A stretch of DNA of 64,000 nucleotides from Eucommia ulmoides (taxonomy: Eukaryota; Streptophyta; Magnoliopsida; Garryales; Eucommiaceae). The position numbers and the translations under genes are program-made. The notes beneath the pieces were generated by a model that saw nothing but the letters and a program-made list of their open reading frames with translations, did not search any database and was not told where the DNA came from. This document shows, one piece after another, positions 46,803-59,389 of this stretch (position 1 is its first letter; each line of letters starts with the position of its first letter). The stretch is from assembly GCA_016647705.1 (NCBI GenBank), contig CM028334.1, positions 7,163,546 through 7,227,545 of the forward strand, given 5' to 3'.

Positions 46803-47487
46803 TAGGGGTGTAAATCAGTTGTCGGATTGAGGTTGAAGGATTTCAGTCAGCTGACCGAAGAAAATTTTTAGCAACTCCCCCGACCAAAGCCAACCATGTG
46901 GCCTCATTACCTCGATCTAATTGGAGGTTGGTTGGGTCGATCGAGTTGGACTGTTATCGAGTAACAAGAACAAAGAAACAAATATGAAATACTAAAAATT
47001 TGTAAATTTGAAAAAATTTGTAGGTTTGAGATGGAGATGGAGAAACAATAAAAAAACATACTAAAAAAAAATCAAAAAAATCTTACAGATCATTAAATCG
47101 AAGCAAGAGCTATCGACGACGATGAACAACAACATCACAAGAATCATTGACAACGAGATTATTGGACAACATATGAATCATCATTGTAGGAACCATTGAT
47201 GGACCATCTATTAGGATTTGATAGATAATGACGACTCTAGGATTGACAGAGAAAGGAGGAGAGAGGCACTAGGGTAGGAATTTAGAAATAGAATGATTTG
47301 AATCTGATTAGAGTTATATTTATATATGAGGTATTTTCGTAATATGTTGTGTTTTTTGGTTCAAGCGGGTTTGGCTTCATCGGGTATGGGTATATGAGTA
47401 CCCGAGGCGAAGTGTTTGAAAAAAAAAAAACTCATAACTAAACAACCCACCATCGGGTCGGGTTTTCGAGTAATAATTACAGCTCTA
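46803..47487. mobile_element. Possible non-autonomous DNA element
   Basis: The left end TAGGGGTGTAAATCAG resembles the complement of the right end, TAGAGCTGTAATTATTAC. The interior has GGTTGGTTGGGTCGATCGAG and GTACCCGA blocks common in plant hAT-type non-autonomous copies. No clear target duplication was found, so the type is uncertain. Confidence 0.4.
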
Positions 47488-47893
47488 ATTAGTATACATG
47501 ATAAATTTTCCTCGCATCGTATTTTTTTTCTTCTTATCATCATTTAATCTAGAGTGTAATGTTTGTATTCAATTAGTTTTCAATTTTGTAGCTACTTATG
47601 ACATTGTCATTTCTTTTCATAAAGTGACTTTCGTTAATGATTTTAAACAAGTTTCAATGTTTAACATCATAAGAAATAATTAATATACATATTTTCAATG
47701 TAATCTTTAATGAACAAATAATGTAAAATGTTATAAATTTGTTAAATCAAATAGATAACAAGAACGGGTCTCGCACGTGCTATTTACCTAATACTTTCGA
47801 AATTTCATGAATTATTACTAACAAAAAATATATATGAATCTAAATATCAATCGCAATTAGATTATGCATAAAATATAATAATTTATACATTTA

Positions 47894-49116
47894 GGTCATG
47901 TTTGGTACAAGGGATTCATCTTGGGATTGGAATGAACTTAAAAATGATCATTCCATTCCTACATTTGGTTGGTGGGATTGGTTTTCATTCTCATTCCCAA
48001 GTAATGACTAATCCCACAACTCATGAGGTCAGTTAATCCCAAATGAAATGAGGTATTAGGTAATCTTAGGATTACCTAATTCTAAATAAAATGAAATATT
48101 ATATAAGAAGAAGGGCTTATACTTCTATTTCCGTATTTTTCACAACAGAAAATAAAATTTTGGGAACAGAAACAAAAATATGGTATTGTTCCTTTCATGT
48201 TTCTGTTCCCAGAAAACATGGAACGGAAACAGAAATAAGGGAACGAAATCTGGGAACAAAAATAAAAAATAGAAATCTGGGAACGAAAACAGAAATCTGG
48301 GAACAAAAACAAAAATCTGGGAACAAAACAAAAACAAAAATATGGGAACAAAAACAGAAATCTAGGAACAAAAACAAAAATTTGGGAACAAAAACGAAAA
48401 TAGAAATTTGGGAACATATTTATGTTTTTGTTCCCATATTTCTGTTTTTGTTCCCAGATTTCTGTTTTTGTTTCAAGAAACCTTGAACATAGATATAAAA
48501 CTCGCAATAAACAAATTTTTCCCCATATATTTATTTGTATTCTCAATTTTATGAGAATAGAAACACTAACAAGTGAGGTATAAGTGAAATTTGGTGTTTC
48601 TATATCTTAAATATGTTAATAAAATGATTGGAACATAATTAGTAAAATAGAAAAAAAAATATTTTGTTCTGTTCTCGGATTTTTACAACAAAATCCTAAA
48701 ATCAAAACATAAGCAAATCATTTTTCTTTTTATTTCAGTTATAAGTTTTTTTGGGAACAGAAAAAAGGGAAATAGAAATACGAAAGTATTTCCAAGCCCT
48801 TTAGTTTGTCGGGTTAAAGGATAACTTTATGTGACATTTGTTTAGTGTCTTTAAATAATTCTGTTATGTTCCCAAAATTTTGTTCTAAAATTTTCGAATA
48901 TTTGAGAATATTGTTTCATTTTTATTTATCGGTCATTCCAATACTATGTTTAATGTATTTTGTAACCAAGCATAGGAATGGTAATGGTCATTCCAATACC
49001 ATATTTAATCTCGTTTGTCACCAAACATAGGAATAGTAATGCCCGTTCCATTCCAATACCATATTCATTCCAATACCACACTCATTCTATTCCATTCCAA
49101 CGTACTAAACGTAGCG
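47894..49116. mobile_element. PIF-like non-autonomous element with internal minisatellite
   Basis: The left end GGTCATGTTTGGTAC and the complement of the right end, CGCTACGTTTAGTAC, are flanked by TTA (47891-47893, 49117-49119). CATTCC-rich subterminal sequence lies at both ends. A shorter nested element may begin near 48165. Confidence 0.6.
48165..48480. repeat. About 20-30-bp minisatellite GGGAACAAAAACAAAAATCT
   Basis: Units of GGGAACAAAAACA(G/A)AAATCT repeat ten or more times. They then reappear inverted (TTTTTGTTCCCAGATTTCTG) at 48424-48470, forming a hairpin. All frames across it are repeat-derived. Confidence 0.8.
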
Positions 49117-49119
49117 TTA

Positions 49120-49602
49120 GGAGTATGAATATATCAATAAGGTCGGTTTGAAGTAAAAATAGTAACAAAGTTATTAATATCTCTATTTAGTATTATAACT
49201 CTCATTTTAGAAGATGATAGTCAGGAAAATAGAGATCTCTGTTTGATAAGAGTACAAAAAATTTGTAAATATGGTTATACTATTTTAGGTATTTAGTATT
49301 AAAATAAAAAATATATATATAAATATCACTGCAATAATTTAAATAATATATATAATGTACTTTGAATATATAATATTTTTGAAAACATAATTTTTTTTTA
49401 ATTAAAATAGAGATATTAAAATATCCATAATTTTTTTAATTAAAACTATTTCAATTGAAAAGTCAAAATCTAATGACCAAACAAAAAATTACATCAAGTT
49501 GAATATATGTATTTTATGTTTTTGTTGTTACAAATTTTTCATAATTTTTTATATTTGTTTATTTGTGTTTCTATATATAATTAGAGTATTTTTTACACAA
49601 CA
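49120..49602. other. AT-rich DNA, nothing recognised
   Basis: Simple AT-rich sequence with TATATA runs and no supported feature. Confidence 0.4.
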
Positions 49603-50345
49603 AAATGAGACTATCTAATTTTTCTTCTTCCAAAAAGTACAATTTAGAAATCTATTTTTTCAATAAGTATATTTAATTAATATATTTGAATGGCACTTTG
49701 GTAATTTTACAAATGAATAGTGAACTAAATCTTTTATTTTTTTTATTTTTTTATATAAGAGTATAGATATAGATATAGATACATATAATTGGAGTATTTT
49801 TTTTTACACAATAAAATGAGACTATCCAGTTTTTTTTCTTCTAAAAAGTACAATTTGAAAATCTATTTTTTAATAAAAATATTTAATTATTTATAGTATC
49901 GATATGTTAAATGATTTTTATTTAAAAAATTTAAAAAGTGTGTTAAAGGACAAGTTGATTTTTTTTATTTTAAAATTTTGAATGACACTTTGTTAATTTT
50001 ACTTACACAAATTGAATAGTAAACTAAACATAGGAAAAAAAAAATTAACTTTGATAGTTAGAGTCACATATATATATAATGTAATATGTAATATAAAATG
50101 TGACAATCCAGTTTTTTTTCTTCTAAAAAGTACAATTTGGAAATCTATTTTTTAATTAAAATATTTAATTATTTATAGTATAGATATGTTAAATGATTTT
50201 TATTTAAAAAATTTAAAAAGTGTGTTAAAGGACAAGTTGATTTTTTTTATTTTAAAATTTTGAAGGACACTTTGTTAATTTTACTTACACAAATTGAATA
50301 GTAGACTAAGCATTCCTTTATATAAAAGTGTAGTAAAGGAAAAAA
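49603..50345. repeat. Three direct copies of an AT-rich block
   Basis: The marker AATGAGACTATC(C/T)A..TTTTTTCTTCT followed by AAAAAGTACAATTT occurs at about 49603, 49815 and 50100. The last two copies are nearly identical over about 240 bp, through GTGTTAAAGGACAAGTTG and ACTTTGATAGTTAGAGTCAC, with a period near 289 bp. The first copy is shorter. Confidence 0.75.
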
Positions 50346-50559
50346 AAAAATTAACTTTGATAGTTAGAGTCACATATATATAATATATATATAATGTAAT
50401 ATGTAATATAATATGAATATAATATATGTGTGTATATATATATAGAAAAAGAAGTAAGTGAAAAGTAGATTTTTAATTTTAAAAAATTTGGAGGACAATT
50501 ATGTAATTGTACTTATCTAGATGAATAGTAACTCCAATCTTACTTTATATAATAGAATA

Positions 50560-51356
50560 TGATGAGGGTATTTTTGGGCACGTCTGAGTCAGCACTTGAG
50601 ACCCAGTCACGTGTCAACCCTTGCAATGACAGGGACGTATTCCGGAGTCCACAACGCCACGTTGGAGCATACACCGACTACGGTTCCTCCCTGGAATCTC
50701 ATTTGCACCCAGAGAGGAGCGAGGAGCCCCGCAGGGACGTGTCGCTCTGAGCTTTGCGCCGTACCCTCGCCGATTAGTTTTAGGGACTCAGCCGTTTACT
50801 TCGACAGGCTCCCCTTTTCACCCTGTTTCTTCTCCAGGACTCCACGGATCTCCGCTCTCCTCCACCTGCTCATTACCGCAGGCCTAACAAAGGCCCGCGG
50901 GCTTCGCCAAATGGGCCCAAAAGCCCAAGCCCAACGATTATCTCCTAAACGCCCTAGATTATCGGCTAAACACAGGGTTTCGACTACTTAATCGTGTTTA
51001 GGACCGACTAATCATCTCCAACGCCTATATATATCGGGGGCTATGTAAGCCCGAGGTACGCTTTAATGACTTACATTACGTGCGAGTTCATTTGTTTCCT
51101 TACTATATTTTGTACCTTTTCTCTTTGAGCACTGATTGCCACGCCGGAGGGGTTTCACCGGGACAAACCCCGGTCTGAGCCTTCTGCATGTACACTCCCT
51201 GAGGAACAGGACCCTGGACACAGCAGGTCAGTCCTCCCAGGACCCAATACAGCTCACGCGATGACTTTTCAACCGACGACTCCACTTCAACAAGAGGACC
51301 CACCTGTCATCCGACTGGACCATACTCGAGGTGTGTATTAGTTTTATGCATCAACA
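50560..51356 (+). mobile_element. Solo LTR, 797 bp, Ty3-like
   Basis: It runs from TGATGAGGGTATTTTTGGG to TTATGCATCAACA and is flanked by a perfect 5-bp duplication GAATA (50555-50559, 51357-51361). It is clearly more GC-rich than its surroundings. CCTATATATAT near 51024 followed by CGGGGGCTATG fits a TATA box, and GCCGGAGGGGTTTCACCGGG fits the U5 part of Ty3-type plant LTRs. The family is not established. Confidence 0.8.
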
Positions 51357-51404
51357 GAATAGATATTCATAAATCCCAAATCTGGGATCCTAAATGTGGG
51401 AAAA

Positions 51405-51740
51405 GAATTAGTTAACCCTAAATCTGGAAAAAAAAAATTGTGGTAAAGGTTTTGTTTCCAATTTGAGAAATGGATCAAGTTTAGAGAATTGTGAATTTCC
51501 TACGGGAGTTCAAGGGAGTAAACATGGGCAATAGTAGCTTGTTGAGCGAGAAAGAACAAGCCTAGAAAAAGAATTAGTTGATCCTAATTCTGGGGAAAAG
51601 ATTGTTGTGAAGGGCTTCCTACTTGGAAAATTGATCAAGTTTAGAGAATTGTGAATTTCCTGCGGGAATTCAAGGGAGTGTATGTAGGCAATAATAGTTT
51701 GTCAAACCACTATAAATCTGTGTCAATTTTTCTACCCTTA
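51405..51740. repeat. Tandem pair of about 168-bp units
   Basis: GAATTAGTT(A/G)A(C/T)CCTAA starts both units (51405 and 51573). Each ends with ATCAAGTTTAGAGAATTGTG and AATTTCCT(A/G)CGGGA(G/A)TTCA. It may be the remains of a retroelement; no protein is visible. Confidence 0.65.
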
Positions 51741-52550
51741 TTTATTTGGTTGTGGACCTAATTATACATGTTTTCGCTTAATATCAAGACAATAACTGGT
51801 TAGAGAGATTAAAGTGATTTATTAATTTATTTGTTAATTTTTTAACTACTCAATTCACTTCCCTCTTGGGTAGATCTTTAGGACAACATGATAAAAAAGT
51901 TCAAACAAAATTAAAATAAATGTATAATTTAGTCTATTTCATCAAAAAGTTAGATGAAAAATTTAATATATTTCATTAATTTAAATGGAAAAAATTAGTT
52001 TTACACTTTGTTCAAAAGTAAAAATAAATAAAATATACTTTTTGAGGTAGAGAAAAATAAAATGATAATTAGACAAAATAAAGAGGAGTTACGAGAATTT
52101 ACACAATATGAAACAAACATCCATTACTTGCATATACTCATTTTAATACAAAGGTTACCCTAGTTCCCCACCACTTTTGAAGTGTCCACATAGGCATATA
52201 CCCTTTATGACTCGTTAGTTAGTGACAATTTGTTCAAACTACATTTTACTTAATGACCAAGCAAGATAAAGGGGAAACAATATCCAATTATAGTTGTTGT
52301 TCTCCCTCAAGAGTATGGATGTTCTTAGTGATCACTTTTCAATTAATTGCTCAAGTAGTTTCGAGGCTTTAATTTATATTTTCGTATTTGTATGTATGAT
52401 TCATATCAATCCGTAATGGGTGTTCACATTTCAAGAATTGTCTACTTTACGTTCAATGATTGTCCAATAAATGCTCATTTATTGATATGTTGAATTGAAT
52501 ATTTACTTCCAAATAGAGATATGACGAAGTGAATGTAAAGTAAAATTTTC
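51741..52550. other. Intergenic DNA, nothing recognised
   Basis: AT-rich, with no supported gene, RNA or TE signature. Confidence 0.4.
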
Positions 52551-53740
52551 ATTATTGTACTGAATATCTACTATCATCCATTGTTAGTGAATGTTCACCA
52601 TAGATGAATTGTAACGTCAAATTAATATGTGAATATTTACTAATAAGTAAAATCTATATGAATTAAGTGGATGTTTAACTAATAGTGCGATTCAGTGTTA
52701 GTGAATATTCACGTTGGATAATGGCATTATTGAGAATAGTGAATGTAAATTTGTGAATATTCACAATAATAGAATAGTAACGGTATTCTCTTTGCAAAAA
52801 TAGTGAATAATTCAATAATAAAGAAATATCTAATCTTAACGTATTACGGAATGTTCACTATCACAAAATAATAATGATATTCAATTTGTAAAATCATGAG
52901 CAATTAATAGATTTTTTTAATGTTCACTGATAATTAAAATAGATTAGGTGAATGTAAATTGATAAAGTGAACATGTCACTTACTACAGAATATTCTTTAT
53001 CACTTAGGTCATGTTTGATAACCACTTAAATTTTAAGTGTTGAAAATATCATAAGCTTATTTGATAAAATTAAAATTTAAGTGCTGAATTCTTTTTATCT
53101 GTTTGATAAGTACAAAAATTGAAGAGTAAAAATTATTTAGTTTACATAATTATCCTTAAATTTTTTATTTTTACTAAAATTTAGATAATACGAGAAAAAA
53201 AGTTCAAGAACAAAATAATAAGATACAAATATCAATAACATATTAAAAAGTTCAAGTATATGAATCATTACAAGTCAACAATAACGTAAAGTTCAACGAA
53301 TAAATAAATAAATTTGGAATTAAACAATTCAATTGCAATTATCTTTCTCAAGTTAATCATATATGCTTGAATAGTAAAAATGTCTCAACAAAAAAGTTAG
53401 TGCCAAAAAATTAAATCAAGTCCCAATGACTGGAAGTTTTAGGTTCATTAACTTAAATTTTTAAAAGGCACTTAATTAATTAAGTACTATTAATTATATT
53501 TATCAAACAAACTTATTTTATCTTATTTTAAGTGTTGAATTGTATTATGAAACGGGATTTTAGTGTCTCAGTACAAGCTAAAATTGTAAAGTTTCACAAT
53601 TTTTTTAGTGAATGTTTATTATGTAGAATAATAATGAAATTTATTTTCTCAAAATAGTGGACAATTGATAATACAAAATTGTCTAAGTTAGGCATAGTAG
53701 TAAATGTTCACTATGATATAGGATCGAGCAGATTTTGGAT
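52551..53740. repeat. Degenerate array of GTGAATATTCAC palindromes
   Basis: Between about 52551 and 52990, and again at 53600-53720, the motif (A/G)GTGAAT(A/G)TTCAC or its half recurs every 60-90 bp. It lies within loosely similar text (AATAATGATATTC, GAATAGTGAATGT). The MITE 53007-53559 splits the array. The repeats are too diverged for exact limits. Confidence 0.6.
53007..53559. mobile_element. PIF-like MITE
   Basis: The left end GGTCATGTTTGATAACCACT and the complement of the right end, AATCCCGTTTCATAATAC, are flanked by TTA on both sides. Subterminal ACTTAAATTTTAAGTGTTGA is itself a palindrome and recurs at the right as AAGTGTTGAATT. Confidence 0.55.
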
Positions 53741-56700
53741 TTTTTTTTCTTAATATGGATCCTCCAACTTCATTTGTTTTGGATATGATTTGACGCTCAA
53801 TTTTGGAAACTAGGTTCTTGGGATGATGCTTACACGTGTGGAATAGAGGAGAAATGAACAACGTATTTGGTAAAATTTAGAATTGGATATTACAGGAAAT
53901 AAGTTTATATCTAGGTCGGTCCTAAAGTTTATGGGGCCTTAGGAGAACTTTTGCAATGGAGTCCTAATTTTTTGTTTGCATTTTTAACTACCCAATGAAT
54001 CATAATTATATTTATAACTATTGAAATTTAAATAAAAACTACTAACATCAATTAAATAAAAAATATTAACATAACAAAAAGAAAGAAAATTCTATTATAT
54101 TACTTTATAATTAAACAGAATTTCACTTACCAAAGCAAATTGAGGATACAATGGAAAAGGGGAAAAAATAAAATTAATCAAATAATATTATGTTTCTAAA
54201 TTAATTAAAAAATATATTACTTAAAATCTTTACCTACTGTTTATATTTTCAATCTTTACCTACTGTTTATATTTTCAATCCTTACTCGAATCAATCTCAC
54301 TTCGATGGAGATTCTAATAAGGCATTAGATATAGCTAATTTATTAAACTTTAAAATTGAACTTTAAAATTGATGTATTTACTACAATGTTATTAATTTAT
54401 TAAACCAAATTATTTGAAAACACAATCAATTATTTAATGTGATTAATCTACTAAAGCAGACCATATTAAAAGACAAATAAACTAATACATCCATTTAGAT
54501 ATTATAATCTATTAAACTAAACAAATTCAATTTTATCTTATATTATACTAACTTCAACAATAACAAAAAAAATAAAAATTAACGGATCTCTCAAGCTTAA
54601 AGAATGGATTGAAGAACACCTCTCTAACCAAAGAAAGTACAAAATAAAAGAGGAATAGACAAAAAAAAATTCTTGAAAGCGATGAAATTTATATATATAT
54701 ATATATTTTTTTTCCCGGGGTTAAAGTTATTAGTTAAGTTAAGGTTTAAATTTTTAGTCAGTCTCCATAAAACAAAATAAAATATTGGGTCGAAATATTA
54801 TATAACCAAAAAAAGTTGGGGCCCCTTTTTTGGGGCAAAGAAATGGGGACGAAACGACTTATATTTTGTGAAGTGAACATTCATTTTTCTTAAACGAATA
54901 AAAAATAATTAATATGAATATCAAAATAAAAATGGTAAAATATAGATTAAAATTGTATAATTTTGATGAAACCAATCCATTGTTATTAAAAAAGTAATTT
55001 TGACCAATTTTTTTTTTTATAGAGAATTACATTAATTGTAATAAATGTATAGTCAGGGACAACAGGTTAATAAAACTTGAAAATCATTTAATGAACATTC
55101 TTCAGGTAGGAAATACTATTTTTTACCTGGTCATAGACTTATAATACTCAATTTAAATCATTTATTAGTTATATGTGATTTTCGATTTAAATGTTTTAAC
55201 ATATTACATTCAACTTAAACCACATTTTTAAATTTGAAAAAAATGATATGGCCAAAATATCTAAAAAAACAACAATAGTTAATATTAGAACTCGGTTAGC
55301 TCAATTTATTAACTTTCAAGACCTAGAACTCATTTAGTACATTGATTGGGAGAACCACACATCGAACTTTAAAAAATCTCAAATTTAACTAAATCGAAAC
55401 ACCGAACATTGTGGTTTAAAACCTCCGAAATAGCGTCCGAAATACGTATCTAATCGAAAAAATCAAGACATTGAGAACTAATTTGATAACACCCTAAAAC
55501 TTAGGGGGTAACTATGTAAATAACCCACAACTATGCATGCTGCTACTTGCTAGCTGTAATTGAATTTAAGAGTGCCCCTAAAGAAGGTGTCGGTGTACCT
55601 TTTTCACTTTCCATTTCTTTCTTTGCTTTGTCTATTCAAAATTGCATACCAATATTCTATTAACTTTGAATATAGGGGTATTTAATTCTTTAATAATTAC
55701 ACATATTGAACATTCCACACCACTTTTTTCAAAGGACAATATTGTCAATTTACATCAAGGTGTGTCTGGGTTGACTCACATGTACCTCGACAAATCACAT
55801 TTTCAGACGATTTTAAAGGCACATTCTCTTACATCAGCCTAATGCATTTATAACTAAATTCAAAATTTAATTTTCAGAGTACTTCAATAAAAAGTCGAGT
55901 TTTAATTGACACAAAAAATAGCATTTCTCCTTGCCGACCACGAACTACTCTTGGATTCTTTTGCCCTAATATTTAATGTTTCCTTGTTATCACTCAATTA
56001 AACAAAGGGGAACATATAAACATACAAACTTTAAAAGGAACATTAATTAATGTATGGTAGATAGGTTCTTTCATGTTTATGTCACAAATTTGTGACTTTT
56101 ACTATTTTACACACAATTACATTTTTGTACCTTGAAACTTTCAATTGTAACTGTAATACACATGATAAAATTGGTCTCGTATCCTTTGGACCGAATCCAC
56201 GTGGTCCAAAATACTTAATCCAAAATACTAGTTACAGTTACAATGCGACATATAATTATGCCCAAATTTAATCGAATTCTCACTAGATGTGAGTGAATTT
56301 ATAAAACTATTTCAATTATAGTCTTTAAAGATTACAGAGATAAAATTAAATATATTTAGTTATCATAACCTGTAAACACTAGACAAATTGGAAAACAAAT
56401 GTTTAATTGCTATGTTTTACTAAACCATATATTTAAACAAAATTTTATCGTGTTTTACTAAAACATTGTTTAACTCAATTTCAATGATTTTGAACTTTTG
56501 AAGCCCAAACACAAACAAATAATTGTGTCAAATGAGCGTTTAAACACGCATTTTCCCAGTGCAATATTTTGTTAGTGTTTTTTTAATTCTTTGTACTCTG
56601 GCTTTGTTTCCTCTTATCCATTCTACAATATGAACCTACACATTATCTCTTTTTACTTTTGAAACTCTCATTTTATTCGAAAGTTATAAAATGACCTATT

Positions 56701-57600
56701 TTTTTATTTATTAATTTAAATTTAATATTTAGAAAGAATACGTAAGAAAAATTAAATATTTTCTCTCTCTACCTCTCTTTCTATTTAAAAACAGAAAAAA
56801 TAAAGGATAATTTTGTCCATTTTTAATTCCACCTATTATTTAACGCACTGTTAAATTAGAAAAAAAACACACCATATTTTTCCAATTTATATTAGGTAGA
56901 GTGGGGTAAAGGATAGGTTTTTAAAATAAAGGGAATAAAATAAAATAAGATCAAAATATAGGGGGTAAAAAATAATTAACCCTACAATATTCTACTATTG
57001 AATTTTTAGAGTAAAAACGAAATTAATTAAATATAAGGATAATCGGTGATTAGTCCTAAATAACAGGTGTAATATGTTATTAGTCCTATTTAAAATATAA
57101 ATTTTTATTTAGTCCCTTAAATTAATTTTTACTTACGTATTAGTCTTGCATGTGCTCAAGTTTTATGTAATATTTATTACACCTAACAAATATTTTACAC
57201 ACAAATTAGATAAATGTAACTGCGAGAGTTTAACGCTTCTATTGGACCTTCCATATTTTCTTAATGCGCGGGATTAAATCACAAGTTAAATAGATTTTTA
57301 AAAAAATTAAGGATAAAATAAAAAAATTGACAAAAAAACATCCTTAAATTTATAGCGTACAAAGTGTAATTTAGAGAAAGATGGAAAGATGGTTCAGATT
57401 TCCTTACTTTAGCTTTTGGACATTTCTCCATTACCATCTCGCTTTTCCTTTTTCTCACACTATTTCTTTTGGGGGGAAACTTTTTTAACTGTCGGGTCTT
57501 TTGATTTTATTGAATTTATATCGCATTCCCACTTGATCGTTGTTGCCATTCTTATTTACACTTCATCAAAGCTCTACTTACAGATTCATCCTCTGTTTTT
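53741..57600. other. Long gene-free AT-rich stretch upstream of NAT
   Basis: No open frame with protein features, tRNA or clear TE ends. A GGTCGGTCC..GGGGCCTTAGG motif near 53915 and GTTGGGGCCCC near 54808 may be the ends of an old non-autonomous element, but they do not match well as inverted repeats. TATA-type microsatellite at 54691. Confidence 0.4.
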
Positions 57601-57621
57601 TTAATTCAATTATTTAACGAC

Positions 57622-57630
57622 TATATATAA
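57622..57630 (+). promoter_or_regulatory. Probable TATA box of the NAT gene
   Basis: TATATATAA lies 267 bases before the start codon. It is followed by GAGTCGGCCGGACAACAACA, which is less AT-rich and fits a transcription start and leader. Confidence 0.6.
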
Positions 57631-57769
57631 GAGTCGGCCGGACAACAACATGTGGGTTGTTGTTTCAATAATGGCAAGAGTTATGCGGTGGTTTGTCTGT
57701 CAGTGATTGAGCTTTCAAACTGGATTCGCTCTGAAATTGCTGTTTTTTTCTTCAATTTCGCTTTCTGGG

Positions 57770-57851
57770 GTATACTTAAATAAGCATTTTCTTCTGTTTT
57801 TGCTATCGTTTTCATGGGGTTTTTCCCTGATTTTCGATCTGGGTTTTGCAG
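57770..57851 (+). other. Probable 5'-leader intron of NAT
   Basis: The donor GGG|GTATAC and the acceptor TTTTGCAG|ATTTGAG follow a T-rich stretch. At 82 bp it has normal plant intron size, and it ends 45 bases before the ATG. Confidence 0.5.
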
Positions 57852-57896
57852 ATTTGAGTGAAATTTGGGAGTATTTTACATTCTAGAGAGAGAAAA

Positions 57897-59332
57897 ATGG
57901 CAGGTGGTGGAGCAGCACCGAAAGCGGATGAGCCGGCGCCGCATCCGCCGAAAGATCAGCTTCCCGGCGTCTCTTACTGCATTACCAGTCCTCCGCCATG
58001 GCGTGAGCTTTCTACCTTCTCCTGTTTCTTCCCATGATTAGCATTTGCTTCTGAATCAATGTGCTTTATTTTCTCATTGAATTTAATGTTTTTTTTTTTT
58101 TTTTCTGTTAATTGTTGAATTTCTCTGAATTTTATAACTCAACATTGCTTTTTTCTCGTCATTTTTTTTTGTGTATTTTTTTTCAACTAATTCACAATTT
58201 CTATAGATAATGACATTCGTTTCTTTTCTTTTGACGTGATGTGCTTACTTTAAATTAAATGAAGTATATTTTAGCTTCAATCCACCACTATATAAGGAAA
58301 TAAAAGGCAGTTTGGTGCGATAAAACTCTCGCCATGCGCGAGGTCGAGAGAAGGGTCAGACCACTTGGGCCTATTGTAAGCGGCCTTACCTTACTTTGCA
58401 AGCAGTTATTTCCACAATTCGAACCCGTGATCTCTCACTCTCACACGACAATAATTTCTACCATTTTGCCTAAGTTCCCCTTCCCATCCTAAAAAGGGCA
58501 GCCAAGTGCTATGCGCAGGGTTTGGAGAAGGGTCGGATCACTTAATCTAATATGGGAATATTAGATCTTATTAAGTATCCTTAGGTGAGGGTGAGCCTTG
58601 GGTATAATAGTAAGGTTCCTCCATTGTGGCCTAAAGGTTCAAATCTTGGAAACTATTTCTCTGTATACAGGGGTAAGGTTGCTTACATTTAACCTTCTTA
58701 GATTCTGCAATGGCATGAGTCTTCGTGTATTAGGCTGCCCTTTATTAAATATCATGAACGCATCTAATTTTTTTTTTTTTTAAATTTTTACATACTTTCA
58801 TTTCTAACTCTAATTCCATGAAACCAAACGGTACCTTATTTTTACGGTATCGTTTTTACTTGATTTTCCACAATGGGTTCGCCGAATTTTGTCAAATTTA
58901 TTTATGGGGTTATTTATGTAAATGCAGCCGAGGCTATCCTCCTTGGATTTCAACATTACTTAGTGATGCTTGGAACAACAGTGATCATTCCTACAGCTCT
59001 TGTTCCTCAAATGGGAGGAGGAAACGTGAGAATCAAATTATGAACTTCAATTTTTCATTTATTTTTTATATGATCATAATATTTTTTAACCGGTTTTGCC
59101 CTTCTTGTAGGAAGAGAAAGCGAAAGTTATACAGACACTACTATTTGTTGCTGGTATAAATACGCTGCTTCAGACATTGTTTGGTACTAGATTACCCGCG
59201 GTTATTGGAGGGTCATATACCTTTGTTGCGCCCACAATTTCAATCATTCTATCGGGTCGTTGGAGCGATCCAGACCCTGCTTCGGTTTGTAATCTTGTCT
59301 CATCCACTTGAAAGTAGTAATAAGTTCAGTAG

Positions 59333-59389
<57 letters not shown>

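Noticed and set aside
48082-48546. 154-aa Phe/Cys-rich frames that look membrane-like
   Set aside because: They come from the GGGAACAAAAACA minisatellite read in different phases.
50596-50991. 131-aa plus-strand frame
   Set aside because: It lies wholly inside the 797-bp solo LTR, overlaps another open frame and has no retroelement or host domain.
55260-55480. Possible tRNA-like segment (AACTCGGTTAGCTCAATTTATT)
   Set aside because: No matching acceptor stem or T-arm follows, and the resemblance is limited to one short stretch.
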